Assembly: GCA_031550125.1 (NCBI GenBank)
Contig: JAVBOW010000019.1
Coordinates: 1 to 64,000, forward strand
DNA from: JAVBOW01 sp031550125
GTDB taxonomy: Bacteria; Bacteroidota; Bacteroidia; Bacteroidales; Rikenellaceae
DNA: 64,000 bases
Reading direction: 5' to 3'
The notes under the pieces: model-generated
The model's database searches: none
What the model was told of the DNA's origin: nothing
What the model saw: only the letters and a program-made list of their open reading frames with translations
Part shown: positions 29,676 to 38,277 of the stretch, one piece after another
Layout of the letters: every line of letters begins with the position of its first letter
How positions within the stretch are numbered: the first letter of the stretch is position 1
Translations under genes and position numbers: made by a program

Positions 29676-31592
29676 CTACGCCCTGTTGGATTGCTTATCC
29701 AGGGCCTCGTAAACCGAATGTTGCGAAATAAATTCCGGGACAAGCTCTTTCATAAGTCTGACCATAGCGAAATGGTCGCAACACGACAAGGTGGCCTGCA
29801 TCTCCTGGATGGCGCGTTCCACCTGATCCACGGGATATTCGCGTACCTTGGCCCGGTTTATACGGCCGTGCAGGGTCGGCAACACCTCTTCCTTGTCGTT
29901 GAGTACCTCCTCATAGAGCTTTTCGCCGGGACGGAGGCCGGTAAACTTGATCTCTATATCCTTGCCCACCTCGAAACCGGACAGACGAATCATATTGCGG
30001 GCCATGTCCACTATCTTTACGCTCTTGCCCATGTCGAAGACGAATATTTCGCCGCCCTGTCCCAGCGTGCCGGCCTGCAACACCAGCTGGCAAGCCTCGG
30101 GAATGGTCATGAAGAAACGGGTTACGTCGGGGTGGGTGACTGTTACGGGACCGCCCTCCTCGATCTGGCGGGCAAAACGGGGAATGACCGAGCCGTTGGA
30201 ACCCAATACGTTGCCAAAACGGGTGGTGATGAAAGCCGTATCCGACCTGCCAACCTGCGACTGTATGTATATCTCTGCGATACGTTTGGTACAACCCATG
30301 ACATTGGTGGGGTTGACGGCCTTGTCGGTGGAGACCATGACGAATTTCTCGCTTTTATGCCGTATGGCCGCGTCGGCCACGTTCTTGGTTCCGAAGATAT
30401 TTGTCTTTACCCCCTCCATAGGCAACTTCTCCATCATGGGGACATGCTTGTAGGCCGCCGCATGGTAAACCACCGACGGTTTATGACGCCTGAATACGTC
30501 GTCCACGTAGTCCACGTCGCGGATACTGCATAACTCCGTGACGAAATCGGTGAATCCCAGGCGTTCGGCCAGCTCCAACTCCAATTCATACATGGGGCTT
30601 TCCGCAATGTCCAGCAGGACGACCCTGGCGGGAGAAAAACGGGTGAGCTGGCGCACGATCTCGCTGCCGATGGAACCTGCCGCGCCGGTGACAAGGATGG
30701 TCTTGCCTTTCAACTCGCGGCTTATGTTCGCAGTGTCTAAGTCTATCGGATCGCGCTGGAGAAGATCCTCCACCTTGACGTCGCGCATCTGCGTGACGGA
30801 CATCTCGCCGCTTATCAACTTCTCGAGATTCGGTATCTCCTTAACGCTCGCACCATGCTCTATGCAACTCTCTATGAGTTCCTTGCGCTTTTCTGCCGAC
30901 AGCATCTTCTGGGCGAGGATAAGAGTATCTATCCGGTATTTCTTTATAACATGGGCCAGATCGAGCGGGTGATATATTTTTATCCCCGAAAGATACTTGC
31001 CCGCGCTGATATTATCCGACTCTATAAACGCCTTAACGTCATAGCGGACGTTACGGGCGTTGCTCAGTATATGTCGCACCATCAGCAGGTATTCGTTGCT
31101 GCCGTAAATGGCAACTTTGCGGGTGTCCCCATCCCGGAGGAAATGACGCGCGAAAAGCATCTTGAACACCAGGCGGCTGAAAATCATAAGGCACAGCAGA
31201 ATACTGAACTCCACCCATATGAGTACGGAAACCATAAGCCCCGTGTGGCCCAGCAATATAGCGATCAGCATGCCCGTAAGGAAAAGGGCGTCGCCTACAA
31301 GCAGCACGTAAAATATACGGAAAACATCCTGCGAGCCGGTGTACCGGACCACCCCGGAATAAGTTTTAAAGAAATAAAAGCTGGCGAGCCTGACGACAAA
31401 CATCGATGAGCCGACAAGCAAAACCGGCCTCCATCCCAGCTCGGGATAGAAATTCAATACGAGCAAACCTGCAATAAGAACAGCTATAAGACTGAATCCT
31501 GCATCGATGATAAACACCATCCACCGGGGGGCGCACACCCTGCCTCTGAAATACGACAGGCGCGAGATAAGATTCTGCAACGTTTTGACCAT
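29676..31592 (-). CDS. pglF: membrane nucleotide-sugar 4,6-dehydratase, PglF/CapD/WbpM type
   Basis: A 638-residue two-part protein. Residues 1-150 hold four membrane helices; a CoA-binding-like Rossmann segment follows (about 155-290), then the catalytic SDR domain with NAD motif VTGAAGSIG at 301-309. The active-site line STDKAVNPTNVMGCTKR has Met in place of the usual Tyr (M432) and keeps K436, as in the FlaA1/PglF/WbpM group. It converts UDP-GlcNAc to UDP-4-keto-6-deoxy-GlcNAc. Given the PglC-D-E genes at 50.3-52.7 kb it probably supplies the bacillosamine-type sugar. Divergent from the polysaccharide operon. Confidence 0.88.
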   Translation of the reverse strand: MVKTLQNLISRLSYFRGRVCAPRWMVFIIDAGFSLIAVLIAGLLVLNFYPELGWRPVLLVGSSMFVVRLASFYFFKTYSGVVRYTGSQDVFRIFYVLLVGDALFLTGMLIAILLGHTGLMVSVLIWVEFSILLCLMIFSRLVFKMLFARHFLRDGDTRKVAIYGSNEYLLMVRHILSNARNVRYDVKAFIESDNISAGKYLSGIKIYHPLDLAHVIKKYRIDTLILAQKMLSAEKRKELIESCIEHGASVKEIPNLEKLISGEMSVTQMRDVKVEDLLQRDPIDLDTANISRELKGKTILVTGAAGSIGSEIVRQLTRFSPARVVLLDIAESPMYELELELAERLGFTDFVTELCSIRDVDYVDDVFRRHKPSVVYHAAAYKHVPMMEKLPMEGVKTNIFGTKNVADAAIRHKSEKFVMVSTDKAVNPTNVMGCTKRIAEIYIQSQVGRSDTAFITTRFGNVLGSNGSVIPRFARQIEEGGPVTVTHPDVTRFFMTIPEACQLVLQAGTLGQGGEIFVFDMGKSVKIVDMARNMIRLSGFEVGKDIEIKFTGLRPGEKLYEEVLNDKEEVLPTLHGRINRAKVREYPVDQVERAIQEMQATLSCCDHFAMVRLMKELVPEFISQHSVYEALDKQSNRA

Positions 31593-31612
31593 ATATTCAA
31601 AATATGATTTGA

Positions 31613-31620
31613 CAAAGGTA
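31613..31620 (-). promoter_or_regulatory. -7 promoter box for the PglF-like gene
   Basis: Leftward TACCTTTG ending 20 nt before the ATG at 31592. No good -33 partner. Confidence 0.5.
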
Positions 31621-31754
31621 ATATAAAATTTAGTTATGTATCCTGAGTTGCAACTTAATTAGTGTAATTTTCGCTACATGGCGACCTCTCGACGACTTTT
31701 CGGGAACATCATCGCTATTTTCACTAACCCAAAACAGCTAATAGGGGAGTTATT

Positions 31755-31785
31755 TTTGCTTTAACGGCAATTATTTATATCTTTG
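31755..31785 (+). promoter_or_regulatory. promoter of the polysaccharide operon
   Basis: TTTG at 31755-31758 and TATCTTTG at 31778-31785 with a 19-nt spacer is the best full Bacteroidota promoter in the window. It lies 43 nt before the first gene. The gap 31593-31754 is AT-rich with no gene. Confidence 0.7.
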
Positions 31786-31828
31786 CAGCCTGATCCCGTT
31801 TTATTTAACCCAGGGGATTGAATCGCAA

Positions 31829-32539
31829 ATGGGAATATTCGGCAAGATCAAGCCTGTACGGAAAATAGGCCTCTCCACCGACATTCATTGCCATGCCATG
31901 CCAGGCATCGACGATGGCGCGGAAAACATGGGCGATGCCGTGACCGTATTAAAAGCCATGAGTGATGCCGGAATAACCAAAATCTTTTTGAGTCCGCATT
32001 ACGACGCCTTGCGCACAGACATGAGGCAAATTATAGAAGCTGGACTTTCCGGTCTCCGCAACCGCGCCGCAGAGGAAAATATAGACATCGAACTTGAAGC
32101 GCATGCCGAATATTACATCAATTCCGATTTCGACGCCCTCCTGAAAAGCGGAGAGAAATTGCTTTGCCTGCCTCAGGGCTATATCCTTGTGGAGGCATCC
32201 TTGTATCAGGAAAATATGGTTCTGCAACAAACAATATTCGATTTGCAGGAGGCAGGATACAAACCTATACTTGCGCATCCCGAGCGTTACACATATTACA
32301 ACATGGAAGCGCTGACCCGGTTAAAACACTCCGGATGTTGTTTTCAGGTGAATTTACTATCATTGGTGGGAAATTACGGCAATGCGGTCAAGCATAGAGC
32401 GGAAACTATGCTGAAAGGCGGCATGGCCGATTTCCTGGGCAGCGATATACACCGTCCGTCCCAAACAGCTGTTCTTTCGCATCCCGATCTGCTCCGGATC
32501 ATAGAGAAGATAACCGTAAAAAACAATATATTTGACTGA
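31829..32539 (+). CDS. CpsB/YwqE-type PHP-domain tyrosine-protein phosphatase
   Basis: A 236-residue manganese-dependent phosphatase of the PHP superfamily, acting on phosphotyrosine of polysaccharide kinases. The metal-binding N-terminal motif STDIHCHAMPGIDDGA (His20 and His22) is clear, with later ligands in LSPHYDA, LAHPERY and GSDIHRPS. Length fits. It is the first gene of the operon and lies two genes before the tyrosine kinase it probably opposes; Gram-negative loci more often use a low-molecular-weight Wzb phosphatase here. Confidence 0.88.
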   Translation: MGIFGKIKPVRKIGLSTDIHCHAMPGIDDGAENMGDAVTVLKAMSDAGITKIFLSPHYDALRTDMRQIIEAGLSGLRNRAAEENIDIELEAHAEYYINSDFDALLKSGEKLLCLPQGYILVEASLYQENMVLQQTIFDLQEAGYKPILAHPERYTYYNMEALTRLKHSGCCFQVNLLSLVGNYGNAVKHRAETMLKGGMADFLGSDIHRPSQTAVLSHPDLLRIIEKITVKNNIFD

Positions 32540-32556
32540 AATAATTAACCCTGACA

Positions 32557-33327
32557 ATGAATAAACATTTATTTTACATAACATTCGCTATTGTCGCTTC
32601 TATATTGTGCGTCTCATGCGGATCGAGCAGAAAAACAGTATATTTCCAGGGGATAGACTCGGCGGACATGAGCGCCGGAGCCTCTCGAAACGAAATGACC
32701 ATCAAATCCGGGGACAACCTTTATATATCAGTGACCTCTACCCGCCCTGAAGCGGTGGAGATGTTCAACAAGATAGGCGCTGCCTTCCCCGCCACCTTAA
32801 GTTCTGCCACCCTTCCATTGATAGGATACATAGTCGATGCGGAAGGAAACATAAATTTCACAGGCATAGGGACGATCCACGTGGGAGGATTGACTAAGTT
32901 GCAGGCCGAAAACCTCATACGGGAGAAACTCAGCATATATGTCAGCGATGCGACAGTTGGCATACGCTTCCTTAATTTCAAGATTACGGTACTCGGCGAA
33001 GTCGTCCGTCCCGGCACGTACCCCATTCAGGACGAAAGGATCACCCTGCCCGAAGCCCTGGGCCTGGCCGGCGATATGACCATTTACGGAATACGTAACA
33101 ACGTTTTGATTTGCCGTGAAAAGAATGGAAAAAAAGAGTTCCACAGAGTGGATATGACATCGTCGGATGTATTCAAATCGGACTTTTATTACCTGCAACA
33201 GAACGACATAGTTTACGTGCAGCCCAACAGAGCCCGCACAGGAGTATCTACTTATAACCAAAACCTGCCGCTGGGCGTTTCGGCCCTTTCGCTGCTGCTG
33301 ACCATATTTGCATTGTTCTATAAATAA
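32557..33327 (+). CDS. wza: Wza-type polysaccharide export outer-membrane lipoprotein
   Basis: A 256-residue lipoprotein (lipobox VSC, Cys21). The Poly_export domain is at about 45-130 (SGDNLYISVTSTRP) and a SLBB-type domain follows (FKITVLGEVVRPGTYPI, then LPEALGLAGDMT). A hydrophobic segment at the very C-terminus (LGVSALSLLLTIFALFY) may anchor it. It forms the outer-membrane part of the export channel with the Wzc-like protein encoded next. Shorter than E. coli Wza. Confidence 0.9.
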   Translation: MNKHLFYITFAIVASILCVSCGSSRKTVYFQGIDSADMSAGASRNEMTIKSGDNLYISVTSTRPEAVEMFNKIGAAFPATLSSATLPLIGYIVDAEGNINFTGIGTIHVGGLTKLQAENLIREKLSIYVSDATVGIRFLNFKITVLGEVVRPGTYPIQDERITLPEALGLAGDMTIYGIRNNVLICREKNGKKEFHRVDMTSSDVFKSDFYYLQQNDIVYVQPNRARTGVSTYNQNLPLGVSALSLLLTIFALFYK

Positions 33328-33364
33328 GCCACGGCCGTTTGTTTAATAAAGGAAATTCACAGAA

Positions 33365-35722
33365 ATGAGCAACTACGAAGTTAATCTGGAAAATCTCGGA
33401 GAGGAAAAGAAGCTCTGGGAAACCATACAATACTACTCCAGCTACTGGAAGTGGATCGTTTTCGGCGTACTGATATGTCTGGGCGGAGCCTTTGCCTATT
33501 TACGCTATACCGCGCCCAAATACAAAGTATCCGCAAAGATACTTATAAAGGACGACCGCAAAGGGCAGTCGGCTGTCAACCTTGATGTTTTCAAAGACCT
33601 GGGCATAATGAATTCCAATGCCAACCTGGACAACGAACTCGAGATACTTAAATCAAGAACGCTGATGCTAAAGGTGGTCGACAGCCTTAACCTAAACATC
33701 AGATATTATACGAACGGCCATATCTCCAGCAAACGCATACATCCCAACGACAGCCCCGTGAATATCGAAGTGGATGACCCCACGGCGCACAAAGGGATAC
33801 TTACTGTCTCTTTTGAGAAAGGATTATTCCATATAGCGGATAGTGAAAGTGGATTTTCGGCGCAATTGAATCCCGGCCAGGATACGTACTCGCCGTGGGG
33901 AACCATGCGTCTCTATACCAACGAAGTCAAGGAGGCCACATATCCTATGACTATATATATCGGCCCGATAGAGTTGCCTTCGCCTTCAATAACCGCCATC
34001 AACAACAAAACTTCCAGCGTAGTTGAAATTTCCATTGTATCGGAAGTGCCAAGCCTGAGTGAAGATATTATAAACACCATCATATATTTCTATAACTCGA
34101 AATCCATAGATGACAAACGCTGGGTAACCAATCAGACCCTGGATTTCATCGAAAGGAGGTTGCAGGTAATTTCCAGGCAACTGGACGCTGCCGAAGCCGA
34201 TGTGGAGAATTACAAAAAACGCAACAAACTGACCGACCTGCAAGCTGAAGCGGGTATTTATCTCTCCTCAGGCAGCGAGTACAGCAAAAAAATTGTAGAA
34301 ATAGAGATACAGAGGGAAATACTCTCTTCATTAAGTACATACCTGTCGGAGGATAAAAACTCGCACAACGCCATCCCGTCCAATTTGGGTATCAACAGCG
34401 ATCCATCGCTGTTGGCGCTCTTGACCAAATACAACGAAATGCAGCTCCAACGTCGAGGAATGATCGCCTCGGGCATGACTGCAGGCAACCCGATGATTGC
34501 AGAACTCGATAATCAGGCGACACTGCTCAGAGGAGACATCCTCTCCGGAATCCGCAACTCGGCGCGTACATACGAAACCACCCTCAAAAACCTGCATAAA
34601 CAAGAAGATGCTTTCCTTGCGAAAAGGAGTAATTTGTCGACCCAGGAGAGGGAGTATCGGGGATATTACCGCCAAAGAGAACTCGCAGAGCAGATATATC
34701 TCTACCTTTTGCAGAAACGGGAGGAATCGTCCATAACCCTTTCGATGGTGGTACCCAACGGCATGGTGATCGACGAGGCATATACCAACATGACTCCTGT
34801 ATCGCCCAAACGCAACATAATACTACTTGTCGCACTGATCTTGGGCATAGTTCTGCCGATAATGATAGTTTACCTGATCGATCTGCTTAATAACAAAATA
34901 CGCACACGGGACGACCTTAAGGAACTGACCAAAGCCCCCATACTCGGGGAAGTTCCTGAAAGCGAACAGAAAGACGCATATATAGTTATACGTGAAGGAG
35001 ACCGCTCCGGACTCGTGGAGATGTACAGGCAATTATCGACCAACCTGACATTCATGTTACAGGGAGAGAGGAAAGTCGCCCTGGTAACTTCGTCGGTTGG
35101 ATCGGAAGGAAAAAGCTCATTCTCCATAAACATGGCGTTAACCCTGGCTACGGAAGGCAATAAAGTGCTTTTGGTCGACCTGGACATACGCAACTCGAAA
35201 ATGAGGGAGTCCCTCTCCGCCTCCAATGCAAAAGGTATGTCTTCATACCTCTCCGATCCCAAAGTGAAAGAATCCGATGTAATATTCACATCGGCGCAGC
35301 ACAAAAATCTCGACGTAGCTTTGTCCGGAATCTTCCCGCCCAACCCGATTGAGTTGCTGCGGGGCGAAAGGCTCGATGAATTCTTTGCCCATGCGCGAAA
35401 CGCCTATGATTATATTATAATCGACACCCCGCCAATACTATTCGTTGCCGACGCCCTGATAATAACCAGAGTGAGCGATGCCTGCATGTACATAACCCGC
35501 TCGGGCGTAACCCTGAAGAACAACCTTAAAGTGGCGGAAGAACTTTACCGTGACGAAAAGCTGAAAAATATGAGCTACGTAATCAAAGGGGTAACTTTCG
35601 GTAAAAGGTATGGCCATGGATACGGATATGGCTACGGATACGGTTACGGATACGGTTACGGACATAACAAAAATAAAAATGGACTTACCTCTCAGATCAA
35701 AAAGATGTTCTCGGGTAAATAA
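33365..35722 (+). CDS. wzc: Wzc-type polysaccharide co-polymerase and tyrosine autokinase
   Basis: A 785-residue inner-membrane protein. Wzz-type N-terminal domain with a TM at about 28-45 (WIVFGVLICLGGAFAYL), a long coiled-coil periplasmic region, the second TM at about 480-498, and a C-terminal BY-kinase domain. The kinase has Walker A SEGKSS (K583), Walker A' LLVDLDIRNS and Walker B YIIIDTPP. The tail after about residue 750 is a tyrosine cluster of seven consecutive Gly-Tyr pairs within a Gly/His/Tyr run, encoded by a 12-bp tandem repeat. It controls chain length and export and cycles with the PHP phosphatase. Confidence 0.92.
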   Translation: MSNYEVNLENLGEEKKLWETIQYYSSYWKWIVFGVLICLGGAFAYLRYTAPKYKVSAKILIKDDRKGQSAVNLDVFKDLGIMNSNANLDNELEILKSRTLMLKVVDSLNLNIRYYTNGHISSKRIHPNDSPVNIEVDDPTAHKGILTVSFEKGLFHIADSESGFSAQLNPGQDTYSPWGTMRLYTNEVKEATYPMTIYIGPIELPSPSITAINNKTSSVVEISIVSEVPSLSEDIINTIIYFYNSKSIDDKRWVTNQTLDFIERRLQVISRQLDAAEADVENYKKRNKLTDLQAEAGIYLSSGSEYSKKIVEIEIQREILSSLSTYLSEDKNSHNAIPSNLGINSDPSLLALLTKYNEMQLQRRGMIASGMTAGNPMIAELDNQATLLRGDILSGIRNSARTYETTLKNLHKQEDAFLAKRSNLSTQEREYRGYYRQRELAEQIYLYLLQKREESSITLSMVVPNGMVIDEAYTNMTPVSPKRNIILLVALILGIVLPIMIVYLIDLLNNKIRTRDDLKELTKAPILGEVPESEQKDAYIVIREGDRSGLVEMYRQLSTNLTFMLQGERKVALVTSSVGSEGKSSFSINMALTLATEGNKVLLVDLDIRNSKMRESLSASNAKGMSSYLSDPKVKESDVIFTSAQHKNLDVALSGIFPPNPIELLRGERLDEFFAHARNAYDYIIIDTPPILFVADALIITRVSDACMYITRSGVTLKNNLKVAEELYRDEKLKNMSYVIKGVTFGKRYGHGYGYGYGYGYGYGYGHNKNKNGLTSQIKKMFSGK
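35618..35665 (+). repeat. 12-bp tandem repeat inside wzc encoding Gly-Tyr pairs
   Basis: Four 12-bp units (GGATACGGATAT, GGCTACGGATAC, GGTTACGGATAC, GGTTACGGACAT) in frame with wzc. Each unit adds two Gly-Tyr pairs, so copy-number change would alter the tyrosine tail without a frameshift. Confidence 0.85.
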
Positions 35723-35773
35723 ATCCTGAACGTTATACATAATACACTTATATTAATTTAGTTCGTTCAACTC

Positions 35774-36748
35774 ATGCAACAATTTAAAGTGCTAATAACT
35801 GGAGGAGCCGGTTTTATAGGGTCCAATCTGTGCGAAACATTGTTAGGGGCCGGATACAAAGTTATATGCCTGGATAATTTCGCCACTGGTTACCGGCATA
35901 ACATCGAGCCGTTTTTCTCCAATCCAGACTTCTCTTTTATCGAAGGAGATATTCGCGACTTGGATACCTGCAGGAAAGCAACAGAAGGAGTTGACTATGT
36001 ATTGCACGAGGCGGCTCTGGGTTCTGTGCCACGATCCATCAAAGATCCTGTCACCTCCAACGAGGTAAATGTAAGCGGGTTTTTGAATATGCTCATAGCG
36101 GCAAGGGACGCAGGGGTTAAACGGTTTATATATGCCGCAAGTTCATCGACTTACGGCGACAGCAAATCGTTACCCAAAGTGGAAGACGTTATAGGAAAGC
36201 CTTTGTCTCCATATGCTATCACCAAATATGTGAATGAGCTTTATGCAGACGTCTTTTCGAGAACCTACGGCATGGAGTGTATCGGACTCCGGTATTTTAA
36301 TGTCTTCGGAAGAAGGCAGGATCCGAACGGGGCATACGCCGCCGTTATTCCGCTATTCGTAAAGAAGTTTATCAGTCACGAATCTCCTGTTATCAACGGC
36401 GACGGTGAATATTCACGGGATTTCACATATGTGGACAATGTGGTGCAGATGAATATGCTGGCTATGGCTTCCGACAATAAAGAAGCGGTCAACCAGGTAT
36501 ATAACACGGCTTTCGGAGAAAGAACCACGCTTAACCAACTGATCGGTTACCTTAAGGAATTCTTGAGTGAATACGATCCCGAGATTGCGAAGGTAGACGT
36601 GTTGCACGGACCTAACCGTACAGGCGACATTCCCCATTCGCTGGCCAGTATAGACAAAGCCCGGTCGCTTCTGGGATATGCCCCGAAATATTCAATGAGG
36701 GACGGCCTGAAAGAAGCCGTAAAATGGTACTGGAACAATTTGAAATAA
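35774..36748 (+). CDS. UDP-GlcNAc(A) 4-epimerase, WbpP/TviC type
   Basis: A 324-residue extended SDR. The NAD motif ITGGAGFIGSN is at 9-19, and the catalytic triad text SSSTYGDS and YAITKYVNE (Tyr-x3-Lys) is intact. The WbpP/TviC signature FNVFGRRQDPNGAYAAVIP is unusually clear and points to N-acetylated hexosamine 4-epimerisation. With the next gene it should yield UDP-GalNAcA. Cytoplasmic; 13 nt before the dehydrogenase gene. Confidence 0.88.
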   Translation: MQQFKVLITGGAGFIGSNLCETLLGAGYKVICLDNFATGYRHNIEPFFSNPDFSFIEGDIRDLDTCRKATEGVDYVLHEAALGSVPRSIKDPVTSNEVNVSGFLNMLIAARDAGVKRFIYAASSSTYGDSKSLPKVEDVIGKPLSPYAITKYVNELYADVFSRTYGMECIGLRYFNVFGRRQDPNGAYAAVIPLFVKKFISHESPVINGDGEYSRDFTYVDNVVQMNMLAMASDNKEAVNQVYNTAFGERTTLNQLIGYLKEFLSEYDPEIAKVDVLHGPNRTGDIPHSLASIDKARSLLGYAPKYSMRDGLKEAVKWYWNNLK

Positions 36749-36761
36749 TAAAACCTACTAT

Positions 36762-38030
36762 ATGAACCATAAAATCGCAGTTGTTGGCCTGGGTTATGTC
36801 GGTTTGCCTTTGGCAAGGCTTTTTTCGACAAAATTTAGAACGGTCGGTTTCGACATAAACAAAGCGCGCGTCACCGAGTTGATGGCAGGAGAGGATTCCA
36901 CATTGGAAGTCTCGAATGAATTACTGAAAGAGGCTATAGAAAAACATGGCTTTATTTGCTCGTGCGACATCAACGACATTAAGGACTGTAATATTTACGT
37001 GGTTACAGTCCCTACTCCAGTAGATAAATACAATCGCCCCGACCTTACCCCTCTGGTCAAGGCAAGCGAAACGGTGGGCAAGGTCATCAAGAAAGGAGAC
37101 ATCGTAATCTACGAATCCACAGTATATCCCGGCGCTACGGAAGAGGATTGCATACCCGTGGTTGAGCGGGTGTCGGGCCTGAAATTCAACGTGGACTTTT
37201 TCGCCGGATATTCGCCCGAGCGCATTAACCCCGGAGACAAAGAACATACCGTAGAGAAAATAAAGAAAGTAACCTCCGGGTCCACTCCCGAAATAGGCAA
37301 GGTGGTTAATGATATTTACTCTTCGGTAATAATTGCCGGCACACACCTCGCCCCGACGATCAAAGTGGCCGAAGCGGCAAAAGTTATCGAAAATTCCCAG
37401 AGGGATATCAATATCGCCTTCGTCAATGAGTTGGCTAAAATATTCAATCTGATGGGTATCGACACGCACGCCGTATTGGAGGCCGCAGGTACAAAATGGA
37501 ACTTCCTCAAGTTCCAGCCCGGTCTTGTAGGCGGACACTGCATCGGAGTAGACCCATTCTATTTGGCACAAAAAGCTCAGGAATACGGATATCATCCCGA
37601 GATCATTCTTGCAGGACGCAGGATGAACGATTCGATGGGCGAGTATATCGCCTCGCAGGTCATTAAATGCATGATCAGGAAGGGGCAAGTGATCAAAGGG
37701 GCCAAAGTTTTGGTTCTCGGCATCACGTTCAAGGAGAACTGCCCCGATGTCCGTAACACTAAAGTAGTTGACGTGGTAACTGCATTGAAGGGATACGATG
37801 TCGATGTTACTATTTATGATCCCTGGGCCTCCGCAGCAGAAGTTAAACACGAGTATGGATTGGAGATAGTAACGGAGCTGCCTACTAACCAAAAGTTTGA
37901 TGCCATTGTGATGGCCGTTGCCCATAATGAATTCAAAAAAATTGATCTCGCTAACTTGAAATCAGAAATAGGCGTGATCTACGATGTAAAAAACATGGTA
38001 GACAAGAAATATACCGATGGTAAATTATAA
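36762..38030 (+). CDS. UDP-N-acetylhexosamine 6-dehydrogenase, WbpO/TviB type
   Basis: A 422-residue UDP-glucose/GDP-mannose dehydrogenase-family enzyme oxidising C6 to a carboxylate. NAD motif VVGLGYVGLPLA is at 7-18; the nucleophilic cysteine is in GGHCIGVDPFYL; the C-terminal UDP-binding domain contains GITFKENCPDVRNTK. Sequence style is that of WbpO/TviB (UDP-GlcNAc or UDP-GalNAc) rather than Ugd. Paired with the preceding epimerase. Last GC-rich gene before the AT-rich middle part. Confidence 0.88.
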   Translation: MNHKIAVVGLGYVGLPLARLFSTKFRTVGFDINKARVTELMAGEDSTLEVSNELLKEAIEKHGFICSCDINDIKDCNIYVVTVPTPVDKYNRPDLTPLVKASETVGKVIKKGDIVIYESTVYPGATEEDCIPVVERVSGLKFNVDFFAGYSPERINPGDKEHTVEKIKKVTSGSTPEIGKVVNDIYSSVIIAGTHLAPTIKVAEAAKVIENSQRDINIAFVNELAKIFNLMGIDTHAVLEAAGTKWNFLKFQPGLVGGHCIGVDPFYLAQKAQEYGYHPEIILAGRRMNDSMGEYIASQVIKCMIRKGQVIKGAKVLVLGITFKENCPDVRNTKVVDVVTALKGYDVDVTIYDPWASAAEVKHEYGLEIVTELPTNQKFDAIVMAVAHNEFKKIDLANLKSEIGVIYDVKNMVDKKYTDGKL

Positions 38031-38277
38031 ACCTACAGACACACAGTAAAGCGAGTTTTATTTCCCGATAAAGAGCATATATTACTACTTAAAGAGAAAG
38101 AATGATGCATATAGGTCACAAACATTCAGCAGAAGGTATTTAAAATAGAAAAAGTCTTCTCATTATTATTGCATCGCGCAAATCGAGTTGTTCTATTGGC
38201 TATATCTATCGAACCATTGAGGAAATTTGGCGAATGTTTTATCAGCAAGCTAAGCGATAACATTTACCCTTAAGTTA
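38031..38277. other. AT-rich spacer at the composition boundary
   Basis: A 247-nt gap where base composition shifts from GC-rich to AT-rich. I see no TAnnTTTG box, hairpin or RNA. A 50-codon open stretch around 38120-38275 lacks an ATG and matches nothing I recognise; it may be a decayed gene end. Confidence 0.4.

Noticed and set aside
35618..35665. Short tandem repeat as a CRISPR array
   Set aside because: Units are directly adjacent, 12 bp and coding within wzc; no spacers. No CRISPR or Cas genes are seen anywhere in the window.
38120..38275. 50-codon open stretch before wzx
   Set aside because: No ATG, no recognised similarity; could be a remnant but evidence is too thin to call a gene.
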